From Acidobacteriaceae bacterium (lineage in GTDB: Bacteria > Acidobacteriota > Terriglobia > Terriglobales > Acidobacteriaceae), in the NCBI GenBank assembly GCA_003142935.1, contig PLOG01000158.1:2935-50194 (forward strand): a stretch of 47,260 bases of DNA. The letters are read 5' to 3'. The stretch's first letter is position 1; every line of letters begins with the position of its first letter. Positions 27,445 through 37,888 of this stretch are shown here, in pieces. Below the pieces are notes generated by a model, which was not told the origin of the DNA, did no database searches, and saw nothing but the letters and a program-made list of their open reading frames with translations. A program made the translations under genes and the position numbers.

Positions 27445-28713
27445 ATGCAACGCAGAGAATTCATTCAGACCACCGCCGCAATCGCATCCGGGCTACTCCT
27501 GCTCAAGCCCAAAGCTGCATTCGGCTACCAGGCCAACTCCGCCGTGCGCCTAGCGCTGATTGGCTGCGGAGGCCGCGGCACCCACGTCGCAACTTCGTTT
27601 TCGCAGAACACCATTGCGCAAGTAGTGGCGCTCGCCGATCTATTTCCCTCCCAGCTCGAAGCCGGCCACACGCACTTCGATCGAATCAACGCCAGTCTTG
27701 GCCGCGCCGCGATCGACAGCAAACTCCTCTTCCGCGGTCCGCACACCTTTGAGCAGCTCGCCGCGTCGCCCGAGGTCGACTTGATCCAGATCTCCACTCC
27801 GCCCTTCTTTCACGTCGAACATCTCGAGGCCGCCGTCGCCGCCGGCAAGCATGTCTATTGCGAAAAGCCGGTGGGCATCGACATCAAGCAGGCCAAACAG
27901 GCCCTCGCAATCGCCAAACGCGTGCGTCCCGCGCAGAGCGTAGACGTGGGCTTCCAATGCCGCAACGCGCCGCCCATCGCCGCCATCGCAGAAAAGATCA
28001 AGGCCGGAGCCCTCGGCAAAATCGCCTCCGTCAGCGCCTGGTACTACGCCCCCGCCTCAAAAGAAAAAGTCTTTCCCGGCGCGGCTCACGACGAATATCG
28101 CCTCCGCAATTGGCTCTGGGACCGCGCTATCTCCGGAGACATCCTCGTCGAGCAAAACATCCACATCGTCGATCTCTGCAACTGGATTCTGGGTGCGCGC
28201 CCGCTCAAGGCAATCGCCACCGGAGGCCGCAACATCCTCACCCACGCCGGCGACTGCTGGGACAACTGCCAGGTCGACTTCCTTTATCCCAACGACGTTC
28301 GCGTCTCATTCGTCTCCACGCAGTTCGGCGACTATGGCATGTTCGAAGCCGGCCTGCGCCTCTTCGGTTCCGAAGGCGCGGCCACCATCCCATACGCCGG
28401 TCAGGTCGAGATCGTCGGATCGCAGAAGTGGTCCTGGCAGGATGCGCCAGCCTCCACAGCCACCGGCAAATTCTCCGCCAGCGGCAATTTCCAGGACAAT
28501 CTCGCCTTCGCGGACCGCGACAAGGAGCGCACCTTCATCGACAGCATTGTCAACGGTCCGGCTCACAACCAGATTGCCGCCGGCGTTGAAACCGCGCTCA
28601 GTTGCATGATGGGCCGCATGGCCGGCCTCCGCCATCGCGAGGTCACGTGGGAAGAGCTTGAGGCTCACGGCGAAACCTACAAGCTGGGCATGGATCTCGC
28701 CCAGTTCTCCTGA
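27445..28713 (+). CDS. Tat-signal Gfo/Idh/MocA family oxidoreductase
   Basis: MQRREFIQTTAAIASGLLLLKPKAAFGYQ; LIGCGGRGTHVA, KHVYCEKPVGIDIKQAK, VDLCNWILGARP. Confidence 0.93.
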   Translation: MQRREFIQTTAAIASGLLLLKPKAAFGYQANSAVRLALIGCGGRGTHVATSFSQNTIAQVVALADLFPSQLEAGHTHFDRINASLGRAAIDSKLLFRGPHTFEQLAASPEVDLIQISTPPFFHVEHLEAAVAAGKHVYCEKPVGIDIKQAKQALAIAKRVRPAQSVDVGFQCRNAPPIAAIAEKIKAGALGKIASVSAWYYAPASKEKVFPGAAHDEYRLRNWLWDRAISGDILVEQNIHIVDLCNWILGARPLKAIATGGRNILTHAGDCWDNCQVDFLYPNDVRVSFVSTQFGDYGMFEAGLRLFGSEGAATIPYAGQVEIVGSQKWSWQDAPASTATGKFSASGNFQDNLAFADRDKERTFIDSIVNGPAHNQIAAGVETALSCMMGRMAGLRHREVTWEELEAHGETYKLGMDLAQFS

Positions 28714-29201
28714 GCTGGACTGCGGTTGTTTCAAGATCAAGCGATCAAGGGGAATTCGGGCCAGTCGGCCTCAACCAGGGCGCAGGCGCGCCGCGGAGTT
28801 TCTTGAGCCGCCTGTACGGAAGAGTTTGCGGCATCGGGGATGAAAACCGGGTGCCCCATCCGATAACTCCTATCCAGGATTGCTTTCTCGCCTTGGATGA
28901 TGCTGACGTCCTTCCTTCAGTCCGCAGTCCATGGCATTCGCAGAGAATAACCGCCTCCCGGCGCACAATGGGAATAGAGAGGAAGAGCGCCCCAGCCGGA
29001 CTGATAACCCATGAAAAGAACCGCCCAAATCTCTCCCAAGTTCTCCGCCATCGGCTCGGATGCAGTTCAGCCGCTTTTCTTGCGCTCTTTCGGGCGAATC
29101 TTCTGCTCTTCAAGCCATTCAAATAGAAATGCTTATGGAGAAAATGCCCCCCCCTCCACTTTTCATCTTTTCGGCTGTGAAACTGTGAACCCCTATCGAA
29201 C

Positions 29202-29300
29202 CTAATTAGAATCAATCGTTTAGGAAAAGAAATAGCCCGAAGTACAGTCGCTGTACGCCAGTACGCTTCATCCTAACTAAATTAAAGTCAATAGTTTACA
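29202..29300 (+). repeat. Imperfect direct repeat CCTAAyTArAnnnAnTCAATmGTTTA, two copies about 71 bp apart
   Basis: cctaattagaatcaatcgtttag and cctaactaaattaaagtcaatagtttacag. Confidence 0.6.
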
Positions 29301-29409
29301 GCCGAGAGAAATGACGCCGGACAGGCGCTGTACCGCTGTAAAAAATGAGCACACGAAAGCCACCAGCCGGTTGCTCGGCACCCGCCACAAACCCATCCTT
29401 TGAATCGAG

Positions 29410-30252
29410 TTACTTGAAGCGCTTCGAAGGCTCGTCGGAGAAGATCTGGCCATCGCGGATATGAACCACGCGATGCGCATACTCCGCGATATCCGGCTCG
29501 TGGGTCACCAGCACGATCGTGTTGCCGCTGGAATGCAGCGTGTCGAACAGGGCCATGATCTCGTTGCCGGTCTTCGAGTCCAGATTCCCCGTCGGCTCAT
29601 CGGCCAGAATGATCGAGGGATGGTTCACCAGGGCGCGCGCCACGGCCACGCGCTGGCGCTGTCCGCCGGAGAGTTCGTTCGGCTTGTGGTTCATGCGCGA
29701 TTCCAGGCCCACATCGGCCAGGGCTTCCTTGGCGCGCGCAATCCGCTCGGCGGCCGGCGTTCCGTTGTAGATCAGCGGCAGCTCCACGTTATGCAAACTC
29801 GTGGCCCTGGCCAGCAGGTTGAATGTCTGAAAGACAAACCCGATCTCCTTGTTGCGGATGCGCGCCAACTGGTCGTCATCCAGTTCGCTCACCAACTGGC
29901 CGTTAAGCCAGTACCTTCCCTCGGACGGAGTATCGAGGCAGCCGATCAGATTCATCAGCGTGGACTTTCCCGAGCCGGAGGGGCCCATGATAGCCACGTA
30001 CTCGTTGCGCTTGATGCGCAGCGAGACCCCGCGCAGGGCCTGGACCTGTTGCTCGGAGCCCATATCGTACGTGCGCCACAGATTTTCCACCACGATGATG
30101 TCGCTCGAGGGCGGAGCCACGGATTGCGCCGCTTCATCGATGATCAAGCTGTCCATTGCCATCCGAATCTCATCCTTTGTTCCGGTGGTTGCCTTGCCAG
30201 TCCCGCTTGGCGCCGGGCAGATAGTCTGCTGGTCTGCCGCCTTCCGCGCCAT
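29410..30252 (-). CDS. ABC transporter ATP-binding protein (MacB/LolD type)
   Basis: [54 protein letters not shown]. Confidence 0.94.
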   Translation of the reverse strand: MARKAADQQTICPAPSGTGKATTGTKDEIRMAMDSLIIDEAAQSVAPPSSDIIVVENLWRTYDMGSEQQVQALRGVSLRIKRNEYVAIMGPSGSGKSTLMNLIGCLDTPSEGRYWLNGQLVSELDDDQLARIRNKEIGFVFQTFNLLARATSLHNVELPLIYNGTPAAERIARAKEALADVGLESRMNHKPNELSGGQRQRVAVARALVNHPSIILADEPTGNLDSKTGNEIMALFDTLHSSGNTIVLVTHEPDIAEYAHRVVHIRDGQIFSDEPSKRFK

Positions 30253-30281
30253 TGCCCGTCGCTGCAGGATTGCCTTTGCTG

Positions 30282-31664
30282 TTAGCTGCTGCCTCCGGAT
30301 GGAAGCACTACTTTGACGGTGTCGCGCTTCAACAGCGAGCCGCCTTTCAGGTCGCGCAGCGTCTTGTACGGGCCGGTGACCACTTCCTGCCCCTGGTTCA
30401 GGCCGGAGAGCACCTCGATATTGGTGGCGCCGGTGATGCCGGTGGTTACTGGGATGAACTTGGCCCGAAGTCTGCCTTTTTTGTCTTTATCGACGACGAA
30501 CACGCCCTGCACCGGGTTAGATTTCGCCTGAACCGAGGACGAAGTTGCTGCCTGCACATCGCCCTTGCTCTTGGCGGCGTCTAACGCCGGATCGTGCATG
30601 GTCAGCGCCTGAATGGGAAGAGAAAGCACATTCGGCTTGTGGGCCGTAGTGATCTTGGTGGTGCAGGAAAGGCCAGGGCGCAGTTCGTCGATGGGACCGT
30701 CCAAAGTAACCACGACCTTGAAGTCCTTGGCCTCCTCGGTTCCCGTGGTGGATTGCGAAGTGGCTATGCCTGTGGAACGGAGCAGCGCCTGATCTCCTAC
30801 CAGCGTAACGTGGCCCTTGAAGACCTTTCCAGGCAGAGCATCGACGGTGACGTCGGCGGGCTGGCCGAGCTGGATGTTGACGATGTCCGTCTCGTCCACC
30901 TTGACCTCGGCGGTGACGACGCTCATGTCCGCCAAGGTCATGAAAGTGGAACCCTCGGTGTTCTGGATGCCTTGGACGACGGTTTCGCCCTCGCGGACCG
31001 GCTCATTGGTCACGATTCCGTCAAACGGCGCCACAGCCATGGTCAGGTCGACCGCATTCTGGTTGACGCGCAGGGTGGCTACCTGCATCTGCAGGTGGCC
31101 GCGCAGGGAGTCGGTGTTGGCCTTGGCCTGATTGACCTGGGCCACGGCCTGGGAAACCGTAGCGACGTCGGTGTCGTAAGCCGCCTTCTTGGCGTCGTAA
31201 TCCTGCTTGGCCAGAATTCCGGCCGAATAAAGGGCCTGGGCGCGATCCCAATCCAGCTTCTTCTGTTCCAGATCGGCCTTGGCGTGTTCGACATTGGCCT
31301 CGGCGGTTTTCTCCGCGGCGATATCGGAGAGGATGTCGGTTCTGGCCGCGGAGATAGCCGCCTCCTGGCTGGAAAGCGAGGCCTGCTGCTGGACATTTTC
31401 AACGGTGGCAACGGTCTCGCCCTTCTTGACCAGGTCGCCTTCCTTTACATAGAGATGGGTAACGCGTCCCATGGCGGTAGCGCCTAGAACGACGTAAGTC
31501 TTTGGCTTGATCTGGCCGGTGCCGCTAACCACCGTTGACAGGTCCTCGCGCGCGATTGTAGCTGTCAGAACCTTGGTGTAGCCGGACTGCTGCTTGATGA
31601 CCATGAAGGCTACGAGCCCACCGGCAACCACTACGGCAAGAATTATCAGGAGAATTTTCTTCAT
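30282..31664 (-). CDS. HlyD/MacA-type periplasmic adaptor (membrane fusion) protein
   Basis: N-terminal TM anchor [23 protein letters not shown]; lipoyl/hairpin/barrel pattern [22 protein letters not shown]. Confidence 0.9.
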   Translation of the reverse strand: MKKILLIILAVVVAGGLVAFMVIKQQSGYTKVLTATIAREDLSTVVSGTGQIKPKTYVVLGATAMGRVTHLYVKEGDLVKKGETVATVENVQQQASLSSQEAAISAARTDILSDIAAEKTAEANVEHAKADLEQKKLDWDRAQALYSAGILAKQDYDAKKAAYDTDVATVSQAVAQVNQAKANTDSLRGHLQMQVATLRVNQNAVDLTMAVAPFDGIVTNEPVREGETVVQGIQNTEGSTFMTLADMSVVTAEVKVDETDIVNIQLGQPADVTVDALPGKVFKGHVTLVGDQALLRSTGIATSQSTTGTEEAKDFKVVVTLDGPIDELRPGLSCTTKITTAHKPNVLSLPIQALTMHDPALDAAKSKGDVQAATSSSVQAKSNPVQGVFVVDKDKKGRLRAKFIPVTTGITGATNIEVLSGLNQGQEVVTGPYKTLRDLKGGSLLKRDTVKVVLPSGGSS

Positions 31665-32012
31665 GAACGATGCATGCTCCGAATCTCTCTCCAACCAGTG
31701 TACGCAATCGCGTTACGTGCAGTTCCAGTGATCCAAAAGCCCAATCTCCCCTTGGTTCGCGAACCGAGAGGCCTCAGAGGCACGCAGCCGGAGCCAGAGG
31801 ACTATGCGTGTGGCTGTTTGTTGTTTGACGGCCCGGCGGGCCAAAGAGTCTCGCAACTCCGCCTTTCTCAATGATTTTAGCGCCTTTGGTGGCGTTTTCC
31901 GAGGTAACCATTGCGACATTCCCCCGTCAAACCGGCAGCCTACTGCGTAAGAAGTGTTGCTCTGCCCTATTGGGAACCGTAAAATAGAGGATCGCAGGAG
32001 TTTTAAACGTCA

Positions 32013-33770
32013 ATGATGCTTAACGGTCGAAATTTTCTCTTTGTCCTGATTGGTTGCGGCTTTGTTCTTATCCCCGCGGCCGGTACCAAATCCCTGAGGG
32101 CGCAGACGCCCCCGGCACAGCCCCAGGCACAACAACAGACCGGGACAGATGCCGGACAGGACCAGGACGTTGACCCACTCAAGCGCCAACGGTCCGATAA
32201 AGATCGATATAAGGCCCAGAGGGCTCTCCGTCAGGAGTTGAAAGGGACATACAAAACCTGGCTAAGCCAGGAGGTCCCGTACATCATCACCGACGAAGAA
32301 CGCAAAGCCTTTACGAGCTTGAGTAACGACGAGGAGCGCGACGCCTTCATTGAGAACTTCTGGCTCCGCCGCAACCCCAACCCGGATTCACCCGAAAACG
32401 AGTTTCGCGAGGAGCATTACCGGCGCATCGCCTATGCCAATGAGCACTTTGCGGCAGGCAAGCCAGGCTGGAAGACCGATCGGGGACACATCTACATATC
32501 CTTCGGAAAGCCGGACGAAATTGATTCCCATCCCTCCGGCGGTAACTACGAACGGCCCCAGGAAGAAGGCGGCGGCAGCACTTCCACATATCCGTTCGAG
32601 ACGTGGCGTTACCGCTATCTGGAAGGGATCGGGGAGAACGTCGAAATCGAGTTTGTGGATACCTGTCAATGCGGCGACTATCACTTCACCATCGACCGCG
32701 GCGAGAAGGACGCTCTGCTGCACGTGCCCGGCGCCGGACTTACCCAATATGAGGAAATGAACCACAAAGACAAGACCGACCGGTTCCAAGGCGGCGGATT
32801 AGAGAGTCTCGGCAGTGGTCCGGGGGGAAGCCAGAACCAAAGCAAGGAATTCGACCGCATCGAGTTGGCTGCCAAGCTTTTTGCTCCTCCTCCGATCAAG
32901 TTCAAGGATCTGGACGCCTTTGTCTCCGAGCACAGGCTATTGACAGGGCCGGTATTCCCGTTTGACGTGCGGACCGACTTTGTGAAGGTGACCGAAGGCA
33001 TGGACCTGGTCCCGATCACCTTGCAGATCAGAAACCGCGATATCACCTTTGTGACCAAGGATGGCGTTTCAAAGGGCTTGGTCAACATCCTTGGCAAGGT
33101 GACCACCATTACCGGCAAGACAGTGCAGACGTTTGAAGATACGGTCGAGGTCAATCAGCCGGCGGAGTTGCTGGAGAAGGCACTGGACCGCCAATCTGTC
33201 TATTGGAAGGCTTTGCCCCTGATGCCGGGTCTCTACCGCCTGGATATTGCCATCAAGGATGTAAACAACAGCGATCACGTCGGGCTCTACGGCCGCGGAA
33301 TCGATGTTCCGATTTACCACGATGAAAAACTTGGCGCCTCGTCGTTGATTCTGGCCGACGAGATGTATCCGGTTTCTTCCCGCCAGATTGGCAGTGGAAA
33401 TTTCATTATTGGCGGAGATTTTGTCCGGCCGCGCGTGGCTGCCACAACGGTTCCTGCATCGCCGGTGAAGTTCAAACGCAACCAGGAACTGAATTTTTGG
33501 ATGCAGTTTTACAACCTGGGCATCGACGAGGTTACCAAAAGTAACTCTGCCACGGTGACTTACGAGATCACCGATTCCGCATCCGGTGTGGTAATTTTGA
33601 CCAAGCAGCTTGAATCCAAGGATTTGGGGGCACATAGCGACCAGTTGACGGTGGAGAAAACTCTGCCCATCGCAGGGTTGCAGCCAGGCAAATATAAGGT
33701 GACGGTAAAAATAAATGATGCAATTTCGAAACAAGAGATTGCGCAATCGGCGCCTTTTGTCGTGGAATAG
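32013..33770 (+). CDS. GWxTD domain-containing exported protein
   Basis: YKTWLSQEVPYIITDEERKAFTSLSNDEERDAFIENFWLRRNPNPDSPENEFREEHYRRIAYANEHF...GWKTDRGHIYISFGKPDEID. Confidence 0.9.
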   Translation: MMLNGRNFLFVLIGCGFVLIPAAGTKSLRAQTPPAQPQAQQQTGTDAGQDQDVDPLKRQRSDKDRYKAQRALRQELKGTYKTWLSQEVPYIITDEERKAFTSLSNDEERDAFIENFWLRRNPNPDSPENEFREEHYRRIAYANEHFAAGKPGWKTDRGHIYISFGKPDEIDSHPSGGNYERPQEEGGGSTSTYPFETWRYRYLEGIGENVEIEFVDTCQCGDYHFTIDRGEKDALLHVPGAGLTQYEEMNHKDKTDRFQGGGLESLGSGPGGSQNQSKEFDRIELAAKLFAPPPIKFKDLDAFVSEHRLLTGPVFPFDVRTDFVKVTEGMDLVPITLQIRNRDITFVTKDGVSKGLVNILGKVTTITGKTVQTFEDTVEVNQPAELLEKALDRQSVYWKALPLMPGLYRLDIAIKDVNNSDHVGLYGRGIDVPIYHDEKLGASSLILADEMYPVSSRQIGSGNFIIGGDFVRPRVAATTVPASPVKFKRNQELNFWMQFYNLGIDEVTKSNSATVTYEITDSASGVVILTKQLESKDLGAHSDQLTVEKTLPIAGLQPGKYKVTVKINDAISKQEIAQSAPFVVE

Positions 33771-33778
33771 TAGTTGTT

Positions 33779-33838
33779 CCCGCGCGGACAGTAGCCGGAC
33801 CCCAGATCCGGTAACCTGCGCGGGTTTCATTTGGAAGA
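33779..33838 (+). terminator. Two-armed hairpin (CCCGCGC...GCGCGGG enclosing CCGGAccccagaTCCGG) with T-rich tail
   Basis: Direct reading of nested inverted repeats after the GWxTD gene. Confidence 0.5.
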
Positions 33839-33866
33839 TTGCCAGGGACACCGCCAGGTCACATAA

Positions 33867-35576
33867 GTGATGAAGCGCAAAGCCCATTTCGCCGCCCATT
33901 TCGCCGGATTTGCCGTGCTGATCGCTTTAGGCGCTGCTCCTGTCTGCGGAGCGGCATCGGCGTCGGTCTCGGGATTGGTACGCGATTCCTCCGGTGTGCC
34001 CCAGATCGGCGCACAGGTGCAGTTGCTGCGCCCGGACCTGAGCGTTGTGGCCAGCGTTTATACCAACAGCCAGGGCCGCTTCAAAATCTCATCGGTTCTT
34101 CCCGGCCGTTACGCGCTCAAGGCGATGAGCATGTCGTTTCTGCCATCGCTGCGGGAAGATGTCCGTGTGCGTACAGCCACCATTGTCAACCTGACACTGA
34201 ACACGCTTTACGAAGTCATCCAGTGGCTTCCGGCTGAGCCGCGCGCGGCTAATTCCCAAAAGGACGACTGGGCCTGGACCTTGCGATCGGCCGCTAACCG
34301 CCCGTTGCTCCGCTGGCTGGAAGACGGACCACTGGTGGTTGTCACCGACGGTTCCGGAGCGGCGCCCAAGCTGAAGGCACGTTTGATGGCTACCGGGCAG
34401 GCTGGGACTTTTGGCGAGAGCGGTCAGCGCTTCTCCGCGACGGTGGAAGACACGCCCTCTAACAGCCGCGAGTTGCTGGCGCGCGTGGACTTTGAGCCAA
34501 ACACCGATGCCGGAATGGAATCCATGCTCGGCTTCCGCCAGGATCTGGGGTTTGCGGGTTCCGTGCAATCGGTAGCGGCAGTTTCCGTTCATCCCGAAAT
34601 CAATGGTTCCGCGGGTGAAGAGGGACTGAATGAGGCTGCGGTCCGGACCTGGGAAACCATGCACCTGGGTGACGAGTTCGATGTGGAGGTGGGCTCCACT
34701 GAGGCTTTAGGCCGTTTCGCCGGGCAATCTCCCCACACCGTTGTCGCGGCTCTGCCCAATGCATCGGTCGACTGGCTCGATGGCAACTCTTCGATAGGCT
34801 ACCGGGTTGCAACCTTCCAACCGGGCCCGATTGAAAGCGACGACACCCAGGCCGGGGCTTGGCTGCCTGAATTCTCGCTCCGCCATGGCGAGCTCGTTAT
34901 CGAGCGAGGAGTGCATCAGGAAATTGCTTGGGCGAGGAAGACCGATGTCTCGGAGATGACGGTCGGCGTCTTTGCCGACGAAGTCCTGAATCCTGTCATC
35001 GAGGCCATGGGACACTTTGCCGAAGGCAGTTCCGGTGCGAACTCCGTTGATACGCTTCTAGACAATGCGAGTGGACTGTTGCGCGCATCCGGTCCGAACT
35101 TTTCGAGCGACGGAATTGTGGCCAGCGTCGAGCGCCGTTTACCCGGCGGAAACGACGTCCGCCTCAGCTATGCCAATAGCAATGCGCTGGTAATGCCGGT
35201 TCTGCCCAGGCCGGTGGCGATGGCCGAGGTGCTTGGTGCAGCCCATCCCCGCCGGGCACAGATGTATTCCATCTCGCTCTCCGGAACTCTGGACGGGACC
35301 GGAACCCGCTGGCGGGCGAGTTACCGCTGGCAGCCCGAAGACACTGTCACTCAAGTGGCTCCGTTTGCGCTGGACGCAGCCGAGCCTTACCTCAACCTCC
35401 GCCTGCGTCAACCCATCCGGTTGAGCCGAGCCGGAGGGGGTGGCTTGGAGGCGCTCCTCGATGTCCGGAACATGCTTGCCGAGGGCTACCGCCCCATAGT
35501 TCTGAATGATGGTTCCATCCTGGTCTTCGCCCAGGACCAGCGCAGCATCCGCGGCGGGTTGGCATTTACCTTCTGA
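33867..35576 (+). CDS. Exported carboxypeptidase-regulatory-like / TonB-receptor-like beta-barrel protein
   Basis: Signal peptide; ASVSGLVRDSSGVPQIGAQVQLL...TNSQGRFKISSVLPGRYALKA. Confidence 0.72.
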   Translation: MMKRKAHFAAHFAGFAVLIALGAAPVCGAASASVSGLVRDSSGVPQIGAQVQLLRPDLSVVASVYTNSQGRFKISSVLPGRYALKAMSMSFLPSLREDVRVRTATIVNLTLNTLYEVIQWLPAEPRAANSQKDDWAWTLRSAANRPLLRWLEDGPLVVVTDGSGAAPKLKARLMATGQAGTFGESGQRFSATVEDTPSNSRELLARVDFEPNTDAGMESMLGFRQDLGFAGSVQSVAAVSVHPEINGSAGEEGLNEAAVRTWETMHLGDEFDVEVGSTEALGRFAGQSPHTVVAALPNASVDWLDGNSSIGYRVATFQPGPIESDDTQAGAWLPEFSLRHGELVIERGVHQEIAWARKTDVSEMTVGVFADEVLNPVIEAMGHFAEGSSGANSVDTLLDNASGLLRASGPNFSSDGIVASVERRLPGGNDVRLSYANSNALVMPVLPRPVAMAEVLGAAHPRRAQMYSISLSGTLDGTGTRWRASYRWQPEDTVTQVAPFALDAAEPYLNLRLRQPIRLSRAGGGGLEALLDVRNMLAEGYRPIVLNDGSILVFAQDQRSIRGGLAFTF

Positions 35577-35740
35577 TCGTTCAGCCGGTATGCCCGCTGC
35601 CCAGCCTGCACAAATTCGCCCTCCACAGTCTTGCCCTACTTTGTTTGTCCGCTCAAGTGATCGCGGTTGCGGTTATGTTTGTCTTCCAGGGCTTGCAGTG
35701 CAGAACGGCTGCCTGGGAGCGTAAAGTGAAAGTGCAATCC

Positions 35741-35850
35741 CAGGTTGCTGAAAAAAACCTATTGCGGCATTGTTTTGAAAGGGCACGGCTTGAGCCGTGC
35801 CGCAAACGCAATCAAATCAGCGTGGGCTTCAGCCCCTGAGGGATGCCGGG
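35741..35850. repeat. REP-like intergenic element with hairpins GGCACGGCTtgAGCCGTGCC and GGGCTtcAGCCC
   Basis: Hairpins at 35782-35801 and 35824-35835 separated by 22 nt. Confidence 0.65.
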
Positions 35851-35939
35851 CTATTACTCCAAGCTCAGCGATTTGTCAGTAGTCTGAAATCCGTTGCCCT
35901 CTTTCGAATGCGGGCCGGAGAAAGAAGATAAATTTGCCC

Positions 35940-36794
35940 ATGATCAGCCGTCGCTCAGTTCTGAAAACCAGCCTTGCCGCAACCGCGTTGACATCGTTGT
36001 CCGGACTTCTGAAGGCAGAAGAAGTGAACGCAAAGAAGATGAGAATCAAGCAGTCGGTCTGCCGGTGGTGTTATAAAGAAACACCGCTAGAGGAGCTATG
36101 CGCGTTGGCCGCGCAGATCGGACTCGTGGGCATCGACCTGCTTGAGCCTGAAGAATACGAAATTCCACGGCGTCACGGTCTTATTTGCACCATGGGGTAT
36201 GCTGAAGCGGGAACTATCCCCGACGCCATGAACCGGACGGAATATCATGAGGCAATCGAAGCAGCTCTCCGCGCCAACATCCCTTTGGCGGCCAAAGCGG
36301 GCGTGCCCAACGTAATCACCTTCTCGGGAAGCCGGCGCGGCATGGCGGATGAAGAAGGCGCGCGCAATACCATAGTTGGACTGAACCGCGTAAAGAAGAT
36401 CGCCGAGGACAACGGCGTCAACATTTGCCTTGAGTTACTCAACAGCAAGGTGAACCACCCGGATTACATGGCGGACCATACCGCTTGGGGTGTGCGCGTG
36501 ATGGAAGAAGTGAATTCTCCGAATGTCAGGTTGCTCTACGACATTTATCACATGCAGATCATGGAGGGGGACCTGATTGCCACCATTCGCGATAACATCG
36601 CCTGGATCGGGCACTTTCACACTGGCGGCGTACCGGGACGGCACGAACTCGATAACACGCAAGAGGTACAATGGGACGGCGTGATGCGGGCCATTGCGGC
36701 GGCAGATTTCAAAGGGTATGTTGCCCACGAGTTTCTGCCTCTGCACGATCCAATCGCCAGTCTCCGCGCGGCTAAAGAATTGTGCGATGTGTAG
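35940..36794 (+). CDS. Tat-signal hydroxypyruvate isomerase-like TIM-barrel protein
   Basis: MISRRSVLKTSLAATALTSLSG; IGLVGIDLLEPEEY, VRLLYDIYHMQIMEGDLIATIRDNIAWIGHFHTGGVPGRHE. Confidence 0.88.
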   Translation: MISRRSVLKTSLAATALTSLSGLLKAEEVNAKKMRIKQSVCRWCYKETPLEELCALAAQIGLVGIDLLEPEEYEIPRRHGLICTMGYAEAGTIPDAMNRTEYHEAIEAALRANIPLAAKAGVPNVITFSGSRRGMADEEGARNTIVGLNRVKKIAEDNGVNICLELLNSKVNHPDYMADHTAWGVRVMEEVNSPNVRLLYDIYHMQIMEGDLIATIRDNIAWIGHFHTGGVPGRHELDNTQEVQWDGVMRAIAAADFKGYVAHEFLPLHDPIASLRAAKELCDV

Positions 36795-36850
36795 GCTGTG
36801 CTCATTAAGTTGACACATGCATACTAACTAAGTTGAGGATTTGAGAAAAT

Positions 36851-37888
36851 ATGAAGTCATTACTCCTTTCCGAGTACAGCCACCTGGAACTAACTGACCT
36901 CCCTATTCCGGCTGTCGGACGTGGCGAGGTGCTGGTGCGCGTCGAAGCCTGCGGCATTTGCGGGAGTGACGTGCATGGTTACGACGGCTCAACGGGGCGG
37001 CGCATTCCGCCCATTGTGATGGGCCATGAAGCTGCCGGTACGGTGGAAGCTACCGGCGAGGGAGTGACGAAGTACAGTAAAGGCGACCGCGTCACTTTCG
37101 ATTCGACTGTTTATTGCGGCGAGTGCCCGTACTGCCTGCGCGGTCAAATCAACCTTTGCGACAACCGTCAGGTGATTGGTGTCTCCTGCGGGGAGTATCG
37201 CCGGCACGGCGCATTTGCCGAGTACGTTGTAGTGCCTGAGCGGATCATGTACAAGCTGCCCGGCAATATCTCGTTCAACGAGGCAGCGATGCTTGAGGCG
37301 GCGTCCGTGGCGCTGCACGGGGTGAAGGTGTCGCAGATCGTCGGTGGCGAAACTGCGCTCGTGATTGGTGCTGGAATGATTGGCTTGCTCATCGCGCAGG
37401 CTGCGCGAGCCGCAGGCTGTGCGCGCGTGTTTGTCACGGATGTAGACGCAACACGATTGAAATTGGCCAAACAGGTTGGCGCCGACGAGGCGTTGCATTG
37501 TTCGGGCGCGGAGTTGGTCGCCGAGGTGATGCGGCTGACAGGCGGCAACGGGGTTGACATCGCATTGGAAGCAGTTGGACGCAACGAAACGGTGGCCGGC
37601 GCAATTGACTGCACGCGTAAGGGCGGGACGGTGACTCTCGTAGGTAACATCATGCCCGAGGTGACGCTGCCACTGCAGAAAGTGGTGGTAAAACAACTGC
37701 GGCTGCAGGGGTCGTGCACTTCGTCTGGCGAATATCCTGAGGCCATTGAATTGATCGCAAATGGCAAGATTCAAGTCAAGCCTCTGATTACTGCTGTGGC
37801 TCCTCTCGAAGAAGGGCCGAGCTGGTTTGAGCGTCTCCATGCGCGCGAACCGAATTTGATGAAAATTATTCTGACACCGAGGACTTAA
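36851..37888 (+). CDS. Zinc-dependent medium-chain alcohol/polyol dehydrogenase
   Basis: VEACGICGSDVHGYDG, MGHEAAGTV, CGECPYCLRGQINLC, LVIGAGMIGLL. Confidence 0.93.
   Translation: MKSLLLSEYSHLELTDLPIPAVGRGEVLVRVEACGICGSDVHGYDGSTGRRIPPIVMGHEAAGTVEATGEGVTKYSKGDRVTFDSTVYCGECPYCLRGQINLCDNRQVIGVSCGEYRRHGAFAEYVVVPERIMYKLPGNISFNEAAMLEAASVALHGVKVSQIVGGETALVIGAGMIGLLIAQAARAAGCARVFVTDVDATRLKLAKQVGADEALHCSGAELVAEVMRLTGGNGVDIALEAVGRNETVAGAIDCTRKGGTVTLVGNIMPEVTLPLQKVVVKQLRLQGSCTSSGEYPEAIELIANGKIQVKPLITAVAPLEEGPSWFERLHAREPNLMKIILTPRT

Noticed and set aside
28745-29215. 156-aa minus-strand ORF
   Set aside because: Contains the truncated repeat end and low-similarity basic sequence; no convincing start or domain.
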